NCBI GenBank assembly: GCA_012974445.1 | Contig: JAAXQG010000149.1 | Location: forward strand, 1-36,929 | Reading direction: 5' to 3' | DNA from: Desulfuromonadales bacterium | GTDB taxonomy: Bacteria; Desulfobacterota; Desulfuromonadia; Desulfuromonadales; JAAXQG01 | DNA: 36,929 nt | Part shown: positions 17,156-24,795 of the stretch, one piece after another | How the letters are laid out: the number at the start of each line of letters is the position of its first letter | Numbering within the stretch: the first letter of the stretch is position 1 | The notes under the pieces: model-generated | Databases searched by the model: none | What the model was told of the DNA's origin: nothing | What the model saw: only the letters and a program-made list of their open reading frames with translations | Made by a program: the position numbers and the translations under genes

Positions 17156-17319
17156 GAGGCTGTCGGATTATTCATGAACCAACTGCAAATCAGACTGTTT
17201 GGCCCATATTTCAGCTCATTTTCGGCCCATAGCTATGGCTATGAGCTCTCAAACGACCCAAAATCTGTTCGCAAACTTCCAGATTTTCGTTATGGTCCGT
17301 ATAGTCCAACAGACTCCTA
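17153..17319 (+). mobile_element. MITE-like imperfect palindromic element, 167 bp
   Basis: Non-coding segment bounded by imperfect 21-bp terminal inverted repeats. The left end reads TAGGAGGCTGTCGGAT... from 17153; the right end, read on the minus strand from 17319, reads TAGGAGTCTGTTGGAC..., with 4 mismatches in 21. Further inward, AGCTCAT (17213-17219) pairs with ATGAGCT (17241-17247), and the 12-bp palindrome CCATAGCTATGG (17227-17238) lies near the middle, so the whole element can fold on itself. No coding capacity fits a transposase. It supplies the dapF stop codon at one end and abuts the start of the HAD gene at the other. A non-autonomous insertion or REP-like repeat is likely; the family is unassigned. 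Confidence 0.65.
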
Positions 17320-17321
17320 GG

Positions 17322-17975
17322 ATGACAATGCTGCAGACTGTTCTTTTTGACCTCGACAATACCCTCTATCCCTCCAGCTCCGATCTCTTTTCTCTGATCG
17401 ATGTGCGTATCAACCGCTATATGTCCGATGTGGCCGGTATCGATGAAATGGAGGTTGATGGGTTAAGGCGCCTCTACTGGGAGAGGTACGGGGTAACGCT
17501 TCAGGGGTTGATGCGCCATCATGGAGTCGATCCCGAAGACTATCTCGAATATGTGCATGCCGTGGATGTCTCCTGCCGTATCGGGCCTGAGCCTCTGCTG
17601 CTTGAAGCCCTGCAGACCCTGGGGCTTCGCAAGGCCGTTTTCACCAATGGCTCCAGGGGACATGCCGAAAGGGTCATCAGTGCCCTGGGGCTTGAGGGGG
17701 TTTTTGAACAGATATTCGATGTGCGCGTAGCGGGGTATCTTCCCAAGCCGCAGCAGGAACCCTATCTGGAGGTGCTGAGGCTTCTGGAGTGCGGGGCCGA
17801 AGCCTGCGTGATGGTGGAAGACAGTCTGGAAAACCTCAGGACCGCAAAGGAGCTGGGTATGAAAACGGTGCTGGTGACCGAGCAGGCCCCTGATAGGCTC
17901 CCCGGTTATGTGGATGCTCGGGTGTCCATGGCTGCCGAAGTTCCTGCCTTGGTGCAGGGGTGGACCCATGTCTGA
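17322..17975 (+). CDS. HAD-superfamily hydrolase, pyrimidine 5'-nucleotidase-like
   Basis: A 217-residue soluble phosphatase. HAD motif I is LFDLDNTLYPSS, with the nucleophile and acid/base aspartates; motif II is FTNGSRG; the motif III lysine is in YLPKPQQEP; motif IV acidic residues are in CVMVEDSLEN. The start FDLDNTLYP and the helical cap resemble the SDT1/YjjG-type pyrimidine nucleotidases, but the substrate is uncertain. Either ATG at 17322 or 17328 may be used: AGGA bordering the palindromic element lies six bases before the second, while longer upstream starts would translate the element itself. The last bases overlap the endonuclease IV start (ATGTCTGA). Confidence 0.85.
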   Translation: MTMLQTVLFDLDNTLYPSSSDLFSLIDVRINRYMSDVAGIDEMEVDGLRRLYWERYGVTLQGLMRHHGVDPEDYLEYVHAVDVSCRIGPEPLLLEALQTLGLRKAVFTNGSRGHAERVISALGLEGVFEQIFDVRVAGYLPKPQQEPYLEVLRLLECGAEACVMVEDSLENLRTAKELGMKTVLVTEQAPDRLPGYVDARVSMAAEVPALVQGWTHV

Positions 17976-18831
17976 GGGCGCACTGCTTCTGGGAGCTCAT
18001 ATGTCCGTGGCTGGAGGGTTGCACCTGGCCTTCCACCGAGCAGTGCTGGCCGGTTGTCAGGCTATGCAGATCTTTACCCGAAATGCCAACCGCTGGGAGG
18101 CTAAGCCGCTGGGCGATGAAGAAATCGCCGCTTTTGCCAGCAGTCGAAGTGCCAGCGGCATCACTTGCGTGCTGGCTCACGACTCCTATCTGATTAATCT
18201 GGCTTCCCCCGATCCCGAGAAGTGGCAGCGTTCCATCGATGCCTTCGTGCTCGAGCTGGAGCGTTGCAGCGCCCTGTCGATTCCTCAGCTGGTCATGCAC
18301 CCCGGGGCGCACATGGGGCAGGGGGAGGTTGCAGGAATCGCCCGCCTTCATGAAGCTTTTCGTCTCGTTCTGGACAGGGCTCCGCAGGATGTAGAGATCC
18401 TGATCGAGAATACCGCTGGGCAGGGCAGTTATCTTGGAGCCTCCTTCGAGCAGCTGGCCGCTATCCTTGAAGACCTGCCTCCGGATCGCTTCGGTATCTG
18501 TTTCGACAGTTGTCACGCTTTTGCCGCCGGGTACGATTTTCGCTCTGAGGAGCAATATGCAGAGTTGATCAGCCATATTGAAGCTTCGGTCGGGCTGGAA
18601 CGCATTCGTGCCTTTCATCTTAACGACAGCCTCAAGGACTTGGGGTCAGGGCTGGATCGGCACGAGCATATTGGTCGCGGGCGTATCGGCGGGGAGGGGT
18701 TTGCCTCCCTGATGGGGGACCGACGTTTCGACGGTGTCCCCAAAATTCTGGAGACACCTAAGGGGCAGGACGGGGAGATGGATCGGGTCAATCTGGAGCT
18801 TCTCCGGCAGCTGGCTGCGAGGGCGCGATGA
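17968..18831 (+). CDS. nfo: Endonuclease IV (AP endonuclease)
   Basis: A 287-residue TIM-barrel, three-zinc enzyme that incises DNA 5' to abasic sites in base-excision repair. Conserved metal-site motifs are [10 protein letters not shown] near the start, [35 protein letters not shown] and HIGRGRIG. The frame is open upstream, but the ATG at 17968 gives the native N-terminus and overlaps the end of the HAD gene by eight bases. Its own stop overlaps the dtd start by four bases (ATGA), so HAD, nfo and dtd form a tightly coupled operon. Confidence 0.97.
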   Translation: MSEGALLLGAHMSVAGGLHLAFHRAVLAGCQAMQIFTRNANRWEAKPLGDEEIAAFASSRSASGITCVLAHDSYLINLASPDPEKWQRSIDAFVLELERCSALSIPQLVMHPGAHMGQGEVAGIARLHEAFRLVLDRAPQDVEILIENTAGQGSYLGASFEQLAAILEDLPPDRFGICFDSCHAFAAGYDFRSEEQYAELISHIEASVGLERIRAFHLNDSLKDLGSGLDRHEHIGRGRIGGEGFASLMGDRRFDGVPKILETPKGQDGEMDRVNLELLRQLAARAR

Positions 18832-19277
18832 AGGCCGTCGTTCAGCGGGTGAAGAGGGCCAGGGTCCAGGTCGACGACGAGACGGTGGGGCAGATCGGTG
18901 TCGGGCTTCTGGTGCTTCTGGGCGTGGAAAAGGGAGATGATCTGACCGATCTGAGCTACCTGGCGACCAAGATTACGGGGCTGAGGATTTTTGAGGATGA
19001 ACAGGGGAAAATGAATCTGTCTGTCCTGGATGTTGGCGGCGAGCTGCTGGTGGTTTCCCAGTTCACGCTGCTGGCTGATTGCCGCAAGGGGCGCCGCCCC
19101 GGCTTCTCTCTGGCGGCCGACCCCCTGGAGGCGCGTCGACTCTACGAGCTGTTTGTGGAGCGAGTACGCGCTTACGGCTGCCAGGTGGCAACGGGACGTT
19201 TTCAGGAAGATATGGATGTCGAACTGGTGAACCAGGGGCCTGTCACCATGCTTCTGGACAGCCGCAGGGTTTATTGA
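18828..19277 (+). CDS. dtd: D-aminoacyl-tRNA deacylase
   Basis: A 149-residue enzyme that hydrolyses D-amino acids (and glycine) from mischarged tRNAs. The family signatures [17 protein letters not shown] (active-site Thr region) and [11 protein letters not shown] (Gly-cis-Pro-type motif) are intact, and the N-terminus [13 protein letters not shown] is canonical. Length is normal. It starts within the nfo stop codon (ATGA) and is followed after 19 bases by the DarP-like gene, extending the quality-control and repair operon. Confidence 0.97.
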   Translation: MKAVVQRVKRARVQVDDETVGQIGVGLLVLLGVEKGDDLTDLSYLATKITGLRIFEDEQGKMNLSVLDVGGELLVVSQFTLLADCRKGRRPGFSLAADPLEARRLYELFVERVRAYGCQVATGRFQEDMDVELVNQGPVTMLLDSRRVY

Positions 19278-19296
19278 AATTGAAAGAAGAAAGAGA

Positions 19297-19785
19297 ATGA
19301 TGACAACAGATGACCGCCCTAGCCGCTCCGCGTTGAAGCGGGCCGTACAAAAATTCGAACAGACCGTTCTGGCCGTGATTAAGCTGACTCAGGCCGAGTT
19401 CAAGGCGGCTCCTCTCTGCGATGAGTGGCGAGAAGAGTTTGTCCTGATTCGTGGGCTCAAGGCCTGCACCGCTCGTCAGAGACAGATCCGCCACCTTACC
19501 GGGGTTCTGAAGCGGGAGCCCGAGCTGGTGACGTCCCTGGATGAGTATCTCGAGCACCGGGGCGCTTCGTCTCAGATGCATACCCGTATTTTTCACGACC
19601 TGGAGCAGCTGCGGGACCGCATCTGCGATCCTGCAACCTCAGAGGAGGCCATCAGGGAGGCGGGGGAGCAATTTGAGGCTTTGGATCTCAGGGCCCTGAG
19701 CCGACTGGCTTCTTCGGTGATACAAAGCTCGGACAAGAGGGCGTCGCGGGAGATCTTCAAGCGTCTGCGCAAGGCGTCCGATTAA
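19297..19785 (+). CDS. DarP/YjgA-like ribosome maturation protein (DUF615)
   Basis: A 162-residue helical, basic-acidic protein. SRSALKRAVQKFEQTVLAV near the start, the ARQRQIRHLTGVLKREPE stretch and the C-terminal DKRASREIFKRLRK fit the YjgA/DarP (DUF615) family, which binds pre-50S particles and helps late ribosome assembly. Two adjacent ATG codons are possible starts; GAAAGAG lies just upstream. It is the last gene of the HAD-nfo-dtd operon. The family assignment rests on pattern recognition rather than catalytic residues. Confidence 0.78.
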   Translation: MMTTDDRPSRSALKRAVQKFEQTVLAVIKLTQAEFKAAPLCDEWREEFVLIRGLKACTARQRQIRHLTGVLKREPELVTSLDEYLEHRGASSQMHTRIFHDLEQLRDRICDPATSEEAIREAGEQFEALDLRALSRLASSVIQSSDKRASREIFKRLRKASD

Positions 19786-19818
19786 AAAGGCCCGCCCCCT
19801 GCGCAGGGGGCGGGCCTT
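19784..19818 (-). terminator. Terminator between the DarP-like gene and trxA
   Basis: A perfect palindrome with 14-bp arms (AAGGCCCGCCCCCT / AGGGGGCGGGCCTT) around GCGC. On the minus strand it runs into five T, so it terminates trxA well. On the plus strand it has only two T and may act weakly for the DarP-like gene. Confidence 0.88.
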
Positions 19819-19841
19819 GGCGAAGCTTTACAGCAGAAGGC

Positions 19842-20171
19842 TTAGAGGGCTTTCTGAATCAGGCTCTCAAGCTGGTTCTTGGGAACGGCGCCGACGAGCT
19901 GGTCGACGAGCTGTCCGTCTTTGAACAGGAGCAGGGCAGGGATGCCCCGTACGCCGTACTTGCTGGGGGTCGCTGCGCTTTCGTCCACGTTGAGTTTGGC
20001 AATCTTGATCTTGCCACCGTACTCCTCGGCCAGGGCGTCAATCACGGGGCTGATCGCTTTGCAGGGGGCACACCATGAGGCCCAGAAATCAACGAGCACG
20101 GGGATGGAAGAGGATATGACCTCTGCTTCGAAATTGTCATCTGATACATGAACGACCTTATCGCTAGCCAT
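19842..20171 (-). CDS. trxA: Thioredoxin
   Basis: A 109-residue cytoplasmic disulfide reductase. The active site is WCAPC rather than the classical WCGPC; other hallmarks are VLVDFWASW, the cis-proline loop GIPALLLF and normal length. The Gly-to-Ala change in the CxxC pair occurs in many thioredoxins and is expected to shift the redox potential modestly. AAAGGAGAAC precedes the ATG, and a promoter is visible at 20217-20244. It is a single-gene unit divergent from the heme operon. Confidence 0.97.
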   Translation of the reverse strand: MASDKVVHVSDDNFEAEVISSSIPVLVDFWASWCAPCKAISPVIDALAEEYGGKIKIAKLNVDESAATPSKYGVRGIPALLLFKDGQLVDQLVGAVPKNQLESLIQKAL

Positions 20172-20216
20172 TTTTTGTTCTCCTTTGCAGAATAGGTATT
20201 GGATAGATATCTGCCA

Positions 20217-20244
20217 ATAATAAGGCAGGGCATTGAAAAATCAA
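20217..20244 (-). promoter_or_regulatory. Sigma70-like promoter of trxA
   Basis: On the minus strand, TTGATT (20239-20244) is followed after 16 bases by TATTAT (20217-20222; 5/6 match), about 45 bases before the trxA ATG. Confidence 0.5.
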
Positions 20245-20311
20245 GGTGTAAATCCAGGTGAGGCCAGTGGGGCGACCCTTTGCCAAATCTTTCTTCGACA
20301 GGTGATTTGAT

Positions 20312-20887
20312 ATGAGTCAGCAAAAATTCCAGGCAGCATTGAATGAGCACATAAAAGTTGTTAACACAATCTCTACCGATATGGGGGAGGATCTTCCCGT
20401 CCTGGCCCGAAAAATCGTGGAAGGTTTCACCCGCGAGCGCCGCTTGGTCTTTGCGGGCAGCGGCGCGATGGGGGCCGCTGCCGATCTGGCCGCTCATCTG
20501 TTTCGCCATCGCCTCTCCTTCGACCGTCCCCTGCTGCCCGCTATGTCCATCGGGCGTGATTCGCTGCTGGCGCACTCCCTGGCTCGCGACAGCGCTTATG
20601 AAGAATATTTTTCCCGGCAGCTACTGGCCCTGGGGCTTAAGGATGACATGGTCGTCTTTTTCGCTGACAGTCACCGGGACCCGGCGCTGACCGAAGGAGT
20701 CCGGCTCTGTCAGGATCTCGGCTGCCTTAGCGCCCTGCTGGTCTGCGGCAAGGGCGAAGGGGTGGTGGACGGAGCCGATTTTACCCTTCAGGTCGATACC
20801 ACATCCGTGGCCCGCGGGCTTGAGAGTGCGGTTCTTTTCGCCACCCTGCTCTGCGAGCTGGTGGAACACGAACTCTTCGGGGTCTGA
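20312..20887 (+). CDS. SIS-domain protein, phosphoheptose isomerase-like
   Basis: A 191-residue sugar-isomerase (SIS) fold protein that leads the tetrapyrrole operon. The phosphosugar-binding loop reads FAGSGAMGAAADLAAHL, where canonical GmhA has GNGGSAADAQH. LKDDMVVFFADSHRDP and GCLSALLVCGKGEGVVDGADF also match the fold, but typical GmhA catalytic and zinc residues are not evident. It is therefore probably a diverged GmhA relative, perhaps a phosphosugar-binding regulator or an isomerase of different specificity. It ends five bases before the GTG of the siroheme dehydrogenase gene, so the two are co-transcribed. Confidence 0.8.
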   Translation: MSQQKFQAALNEHIKVVNTISTDMGEDLPVLARKIVEGFTRERRLVFAGSGAMGAAADLAAHLFRHRLSFDRPLLPAMSIGRDSLLAHSLARDSAYEEYFSRQLLALGLKDDMVVFFADSHRDPALTEGVRLCQDLGCLSALLVCGKGEGVVDGADFTLQVDTTSVARGLESAVLFATLLCELVEHELFGV

Positions 20888-20892
20888 AGTCT

Positions 20893-21552
20893 GTGGCCTA
20901 TCCGATTGAGCTCAATCTGCGCGACCGTCTCTGCGTTCTGGTAGGTGGTGGCGCCGTCGCAAGGCGCAAGGCCGCGCGGCTCCATGCCGAAGGGGCCCGG
21001 CTGAGGATCGTTGCGCCTGTCATCGATGTTGAGCTGATGGCTTTGCCCGGTGCGGAGCTGCGGCAGCGTCCCTTTTGTTCCGACGATCTGGAGGGGGCTT
21101 TTCTGGTCTTTGCTGCGACGGACGATGCGGAGCTGAACCTTGTGGTGCTGCAGCAGGCCCGCTTGCGCGGCGCCCTGGTCAATATGGCTTCCGACTCGCA
21201 GGAGGGAGACTTCAGTCTTCCGGCGCTGCTGCGTCGTGGCTCTCTTCAGGTGAGCGTCTCTACGGACTCGGGTAGCCCTGCCCTCTGTGTCCTGGTGCGT
21301 GACCGGCTGTCCGCATCTCTGGGCCCCGAATGGGCCCTGGTGGCGCAGATCGCCACGGCGCTGAGGCAAAAGCTGTTGACAGTTCAGGGGGCGGGTCCGT
21401 ATTATCAACAGGTTTTAAGCAAATTGATGGAAGCCGATCTCCCTGCTCTTGTTGCCCGTGCAGAGACGGACCGGATCGACCAACTATTGGAGCAACTTTC
21501 CCCGGGGGTTTCCTCGCTGGCAAGTCTGGGGATTCACCTGTCCAACGGATGA
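20893..21552 (+). CDS. Precorrin-2 dehydrogenase / siroheme synthase N-terminal type
   Basis: A 219-residue NAD-dependent enzyme that oxidises precorrin-2 to sirohydrochlorin, the branch toward siroheme, heme d1 and cobalamin. It corresponds to SirC/Met8p or the N-terminal half of CysG. The dinucleotide-binding motif VLVGGGAVARRKAARL is followed by VFAATDD and the conserved VNMASDSQEGDFSLPALL segment. Ferrochelatase ability is uncertain. It starts with GTG at 20893, and its stop overlaps the next gene by ATGA. The methylase that makes precorrin-2 is encoded downstream in the same operon (24796-26322). Confidence 0.92.
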   Translation: MAYPIELNLRDRLCVLVGGGAVARRKAARLHAEGARLRIVAPVIDVELMALPGAELRQRPFCSDDLEGAFLVFAATDDAELNLVVLQQARLRGALVNMASDSQEGDFSLPALLRRGSLQVSVSTDSGSPALCVLVRDRLSASLGPEWALVAQIATALRQKLLTVQGAGPYYQQVLSKLMEADLPALVARAETDRIDQLLEQLSPGVSSLASLGIHLSNG

Positions 21553-22385
21553 TTATGAACGTTCTTTTTTTCAAAATTACCCTGCTTATCTATTTCGTCT
21601 CCACCGTTCTCTATCTCCTTACCGTCATTCGCCAACGGGAGACCGCGGAGCGTCTGGGTTTCTGGGTTCTGACCGGAGGCTTTGTCGTGCACTGCATCAC
21701 TCTGGTGGTGCGTTATGTGGAGTCGGGCTATGCTCCCTTGACCAATCTGCACGAATCCCTCTCCTTTTTCGCCTGGGCTCTGGTGGGGATTTTCCTCCTG
21801 GTGGAGCTGCGATACCGCATGGCGGTGCTGGGGGCCTTTGCCTGTTCTCTGGCGCTGGCCGCCATGATTATCTCGGGAATTTCCCCCAAGGAAGTCAATG
21901 AATTAAATCCCATGCTGGACAGCTGGTGGCTGCCTGTGCATGTGACCCTCGCTTTTCTGGGCAATGCAATCTTCGCCGTATCCTTCGGGGCCGCGGTGAT
22001 GTATCTGCTTCAGGAACGGATGCTCAAGAGCAAGAAGTTCACCGCCTTCTACCACCGCCTACCTTCGCTGGAGGCGCTCGATGACCTGAACTATAAGTGT
22101 CTGAGCTTCGGCTTTCCTGCCATGACCATGGGGATTATTTCCGGCGCGGTCTGGGCCGAGGCGGCCTGGGGGACCTACTGGAGCTGGGATCCCAAGCAGA
22201 CCTGGGCGCTGATCACCTGGTTTCTTTACGCGGCGCTGCTTCATGGACGACTTAATGTGGGCTGGCGGGGACGCCGGGCCGCGATTTTGGCCATTATCGC
22301 TTTTCTCTGTCTCTTCTTCACCTATCTCGGCGTGAACCTTCTCCTTCCAGGGCTGCATAATTTCAATGCTCTGGAGGGGATGTAG
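21549..22385 (+). CDS. ccsA: CcsA/HemX-type cytochrome c assembly protein
   Basis: A 278-residue membrane protein with about eight hydrophobic helices. WGTYWSWDPKQTW is the WWD heme-handling motif of CcsA/CcmC-type proteins; histidines that could ligate heme lie in FVVHCITL, PVHVTLAF and LLHGRL. The family exports or presents heme for covalent attachment to apocytochromes c (System II). A second ATG at 21555 is an alternative start; the first overlaps the upstream stop (ATGA). Position immediately before hemA is typical and led to the name HemX in other bacteria. It links heme synthesis to cytochrome c production. Confidence 0.92.
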   Translation: MIMNVLFFKITLLIYFVSTVLYLLTVIRQRETAERLGFWVLTGGFVVHCITLVVRYVESGYAPLTNLHESLSFFAWALVGIFLLVELRYRMAVLGAFACSLALAAMIISGISPKEVNELNPMLDSWWLPVHVTLAFLGNAIFAVSFGAAVMYLLQERMLKSKKFTAFYHRLPSLEALDDLNYKCLSFGFPAMTMGIISGAVWAEAAWGTYWSWDPKQTWALITWFLYAALLHGRLNVGWRGRRAAILAIIAFLCLFFTYLGVNLLLPGLHNFNALEGM

Positions 22386-22406
22386 CCGGACGGGGCCATC
22401 TACTTT

Positions 22407-23717
22407 ATGAATATCCTTGTTGTAGGTCTCAGCCATAAAACGGCGCCGGTCTCAATTCGTGAGCGCGTAGCCTTTCCTCCTACGGCCATGGAGAAGCCCC
22501 TGCATGAGATGCGGGCGCTTCCTTCCATCAACGAAGCGGTGATCGTCTCTACCTGCAACCGGGTGGAACTTTATGCCACCAGCAATCAGCCGGATGTGGG
22601 CATCCATCAGCTCAAGAGCTTCTTTGCCTCCTACCATGGCATGGACCTGGAAGAGCTCGAGAGTCATCTCTACGATTACCAGGGTGCCGATGCTATCCGT
22701 CACGTCTTTCGAGTGGCCGCCAGTCTGGACTCCATGGTGATCGGGGAGCCTCAGATCCTGGGCCAGATCAAGACTTCTTACGGCTATGCCGTCGATTTCA
22801 AGACGGTGGGGCTGATTCTCAATCGCTTTCTCCACAAAGCTTTTTCTGTGGCCAAACGGGTGCGAACCGAGACGAATATCGCCGGAAATGCCGTCTCGGT
22901 CTCCTTTGCGGCGGTGGAGCTGGCGCGGAAAATTTTCGGAACCCTCGATGGCAAGAAGATCCTGCTCATCGGCGCAGGCGAGATGTGTGAACTGGCGGCT
23001 CGTCACTTTCTGAATAACGGCGCCTCCTCCATCACGGTCACGAACCGGACCTTTGACAGAGCACAGAAGCTGGCCGATGAGTTCCAGGGTCGGGCGCTTC
23101 CTTTTGAGGAATTCACCGAGAGCCTGCATCAGGCCGATATCGTGCTGACCTCCACTGGGGCACCCAATTTCATCCTCACCGAGCCCAAGGTTCAGGAAGT
23201 CATCCGCAAGCGCAAGAACAAGCCGATGCTCTTTATCGACATCGCTGTGCCCCGTGATATAGATCCGAAGGTGAACAAGATTGACAACGTCTATCTTTAC
23301 GACGTGGATGATCTTCAGGGGGTTATTCAGGCCAACCTCAAGGGGCGTCAGAAAGAGGCGAAAAAGGCTGAGCAGCTCATCGAGCAGGAGATCGGAAAGT
23401 TTCATGACTGGCTCTCCAGCCTCGACGTGAAGCCGACCATCGTACAGTTACGCCGTCGCCTTCAGGAGATTCAGCAGGTAGAGCTTGCGAAAACCTTCGG
23501 CAATTTGCAGAATCTGGGAGCCAAGGAAAAAAAGGCCATCGAGGCCATGACAAACGCCATTATCAATAAGGTGCTTCATCGCCCTACCTGCATACTCAAG
23601 GGCGGTCACGGTGGTGAACCTGGCGATAACTTTGTCGATCCCGTGCGGGTGCTCTTTGACCTGCCGGCAATATCGGCTGACGATGACATGCGTTCCCTGG
23701 AAACGACCGGGGACTAG
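22407..23717 (+). CDS. hemA: Glutamyl-tRNA reductase
   Basis: A 436-residue NADPH-dependent enzyme that reduces Glu-tRNA to glutamate-1-semialdehyde, the first committed step of C5-pathway tetrapyrrole synthesis. Catalytic C50 is in [20 protein letters not shown] and the nucleotide-binding motif ILLIGAGEM follow; the C-terminal dimerisation helix is present. Length is normal. hemL, needed for the next step, is not in the window. The ribosome-binding site is weak (GGACGGGG region). hemC follows after 22 bases. Confidence 0.98.
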   Translation: MNILVVGLSHKTAPVSIRERVAFPPTAMEKPLHEMRALPSINEAVIVSTCNRVELYATSNQPDVGIHQLKSFFASYHGMDLEELESHLYDYQGADAIRHVFRVAASLDSMVIGEPQILGQIKTSYGYAVDFKTVGLILNRFLHKAFSVAKRVRTETNIAGNAVSVSFAAVELARKIFGTLDGKKILLIGAGEMCELAARHFLNNGASSITVTNRTFDRAQKLADEFQGRALPFEEFTESLHQADIVLTSTGAPNFILTEPKVQEVIRKRKNKPMLFIDIAVPRDIDPKVNKIDNVYLYDVDDLQGVIQANLKGRQKEAKKAEQLIEQEIGKFHDWLSSLDVKPTIVQLRRRLQEIQQVELAKTFGNLQNLGAKEKKAIEAMTNAIINKVLHRPTCILKGGHGGEPGDNFVDPVRVLFDLPAISADDDMRSLETTGD

Positions 23718-23739
23718 GACTTAAGGAGCAGAAAAAATT

Positions 23740-24702
23740 ATGGCTAAGAAGACCCTTCGTATCGGTACCCGCGCCAGCGAGCTGGCTCTCTGGCAGGCCA
23801 ACTGGGTAAAGTCTGAACTGGAAAAACGCTACCCTTTCCTGGAGGTCACTCTCACCAAGATCAAGACGCAAGGGGACAAAATCCTCGATGTGCCTTTGGC
23901 CATGGTTGGGGGCAAGGGGCTCTTCGTTAAGGAGATTCAGGAAGCCATACTCGCCGATGAGGTCGATATTGCCGTTCATTCCATGAAGGATGTGCCGACT
24001 TTTTTCCCAGAGGGACTTGCTCTGCGTTGTATCACCGAACGTGAAGACGTGCGCGATATCCTGATTCTGCGCCCCGGTGTGAATTCCGTCACCGATCTGC
24101 CCCAGGGCGCCCGCGTGGGCACCTCGTCTCTTCGTCGCAAGTGCCAGCTGCTGCAAGTGCGCCCCGACCTGCAGATGGTCGATATTCGCGGCAACGTGCA
24201 GACCCGCATCCGCAAGCTCACCGAAGACAACCTGGACTGCATCGTACTGGCTGCCGCCGGGATGCATCGCCTGGGCTTCAAAAACCAGATCAGCCAATAC
24301 CTCGATCCCGAGATCTGCCTGCCCGCCATCGGTCAGGGTGCCCTGGGTCTTGAGAGCCGCATCGCTGACGACGAGATCAACGCGATGATCGATTTCTTCA
24401 ATCATCCCGAGACTTCCTGTGCAGTCGTTGCCGAGCGGGCACTGCTGCGCCGTCTCGAAGGGGGCTGCCAGGTTCCCATCGCCGCCTATGGCACTGTCGA
24501 AGGCGAGAAGCTCAGTCTCACGGGATTTGTGGCCAGTGTCGATGGCGTCCAGTCTCTGAAGAAAAGTATCGAGGGTCATGTCAGTGATGCCGAGGCCTTG
24601 GGAACTTCTCTTGCCGACGATCTGCTGATCATGGGCGCAGGCAAAATCCTCAACGAGGTCTACGAGAACGAGACGTTCAACGTCAGTCGTGAGGACGTCT
24701 GA
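23740..24702 (+). CDS. hemC: Porphobilinogen deaminase (hydroxymethylbilane synthase)
   Basis: A 320-residue enzyme that polymerises four porphobilinogens into hydroxymethylbilane. The dipyrromethane cofactor attaches at C243 (LEGGCQVPIAAYG). The catalytic aspartate is in SMKDVP (D84), and arginine-rich GTSSLRRKCQL and DIRGNVQTRIRKL line the substrate channel. GGAG lies upstream of the ATG. A strong terminator hairpin follows 43 bases after the stop codon, before the cobA/hemD gene. Confidence 0.98.
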   Translation: MAKKTLRIGTRASELALWQANWVKSELEKRYPFLEVTLTKIKTQGDKILDVPLAMVGGKGLFVKEIQEAILADEVDIAVHSMKDVPTFFPEGLALRCITEREDVRDILILRPGVNSVTDLPQGARVGTSSLRRKCQLLQVRPDLQMVDIRGNVQTRIRKLTEDNLDCIVLAAAGMHRLGFKNQISQYLDPEICLPAIGQGALGLESRIADDEINAMIDFFNHPETSCAVVAERALLRRLEGGCQVPIAAYGTVEGEKLSLTGFVASVDGVQSLKKSIEGHVSDAEALGTSLADDLLIMGAGKILNEVYENETFNVSREDV

Positions 24703-24745
24703 TACTATTGTCCGCCGGTTGTTGACTGATCTGTATGAAAAACAG

Positions 24746-24782
24746 GGCCGAAGCGGAAAAATCCGCTTCGGCCGCTCTTTTT
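24746..24782 (+). terminator. Intra-operon terminator or attenuator between hemC and cobA/hemD
   Basis: Perfect 12-bp arms (GGCCGAAGCGGA / TCCGCTTCGGCC) with an AAAA loop, followed by GC and then CTTTTTT. The T-run ends 13 bases before the GTG start of cobA/hemD, so the hairpin abuts its ribosome-binding region (AAGG at 24783-24786). No good promoter is visible between the hairpin and the gene, which implies readthrough or partial termination. Confidence 0.87.
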
Positions 24783-24795
24783 AAGGCTTAATCCT

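Noticed and set aside
17199-17321. Longer N-terminus for the HAD hydrolase starting at 17199
   Set aside because: The extension would be translated from the palindromic element and has no family similarity; the starts at 17322 and 17328 fit the fold.
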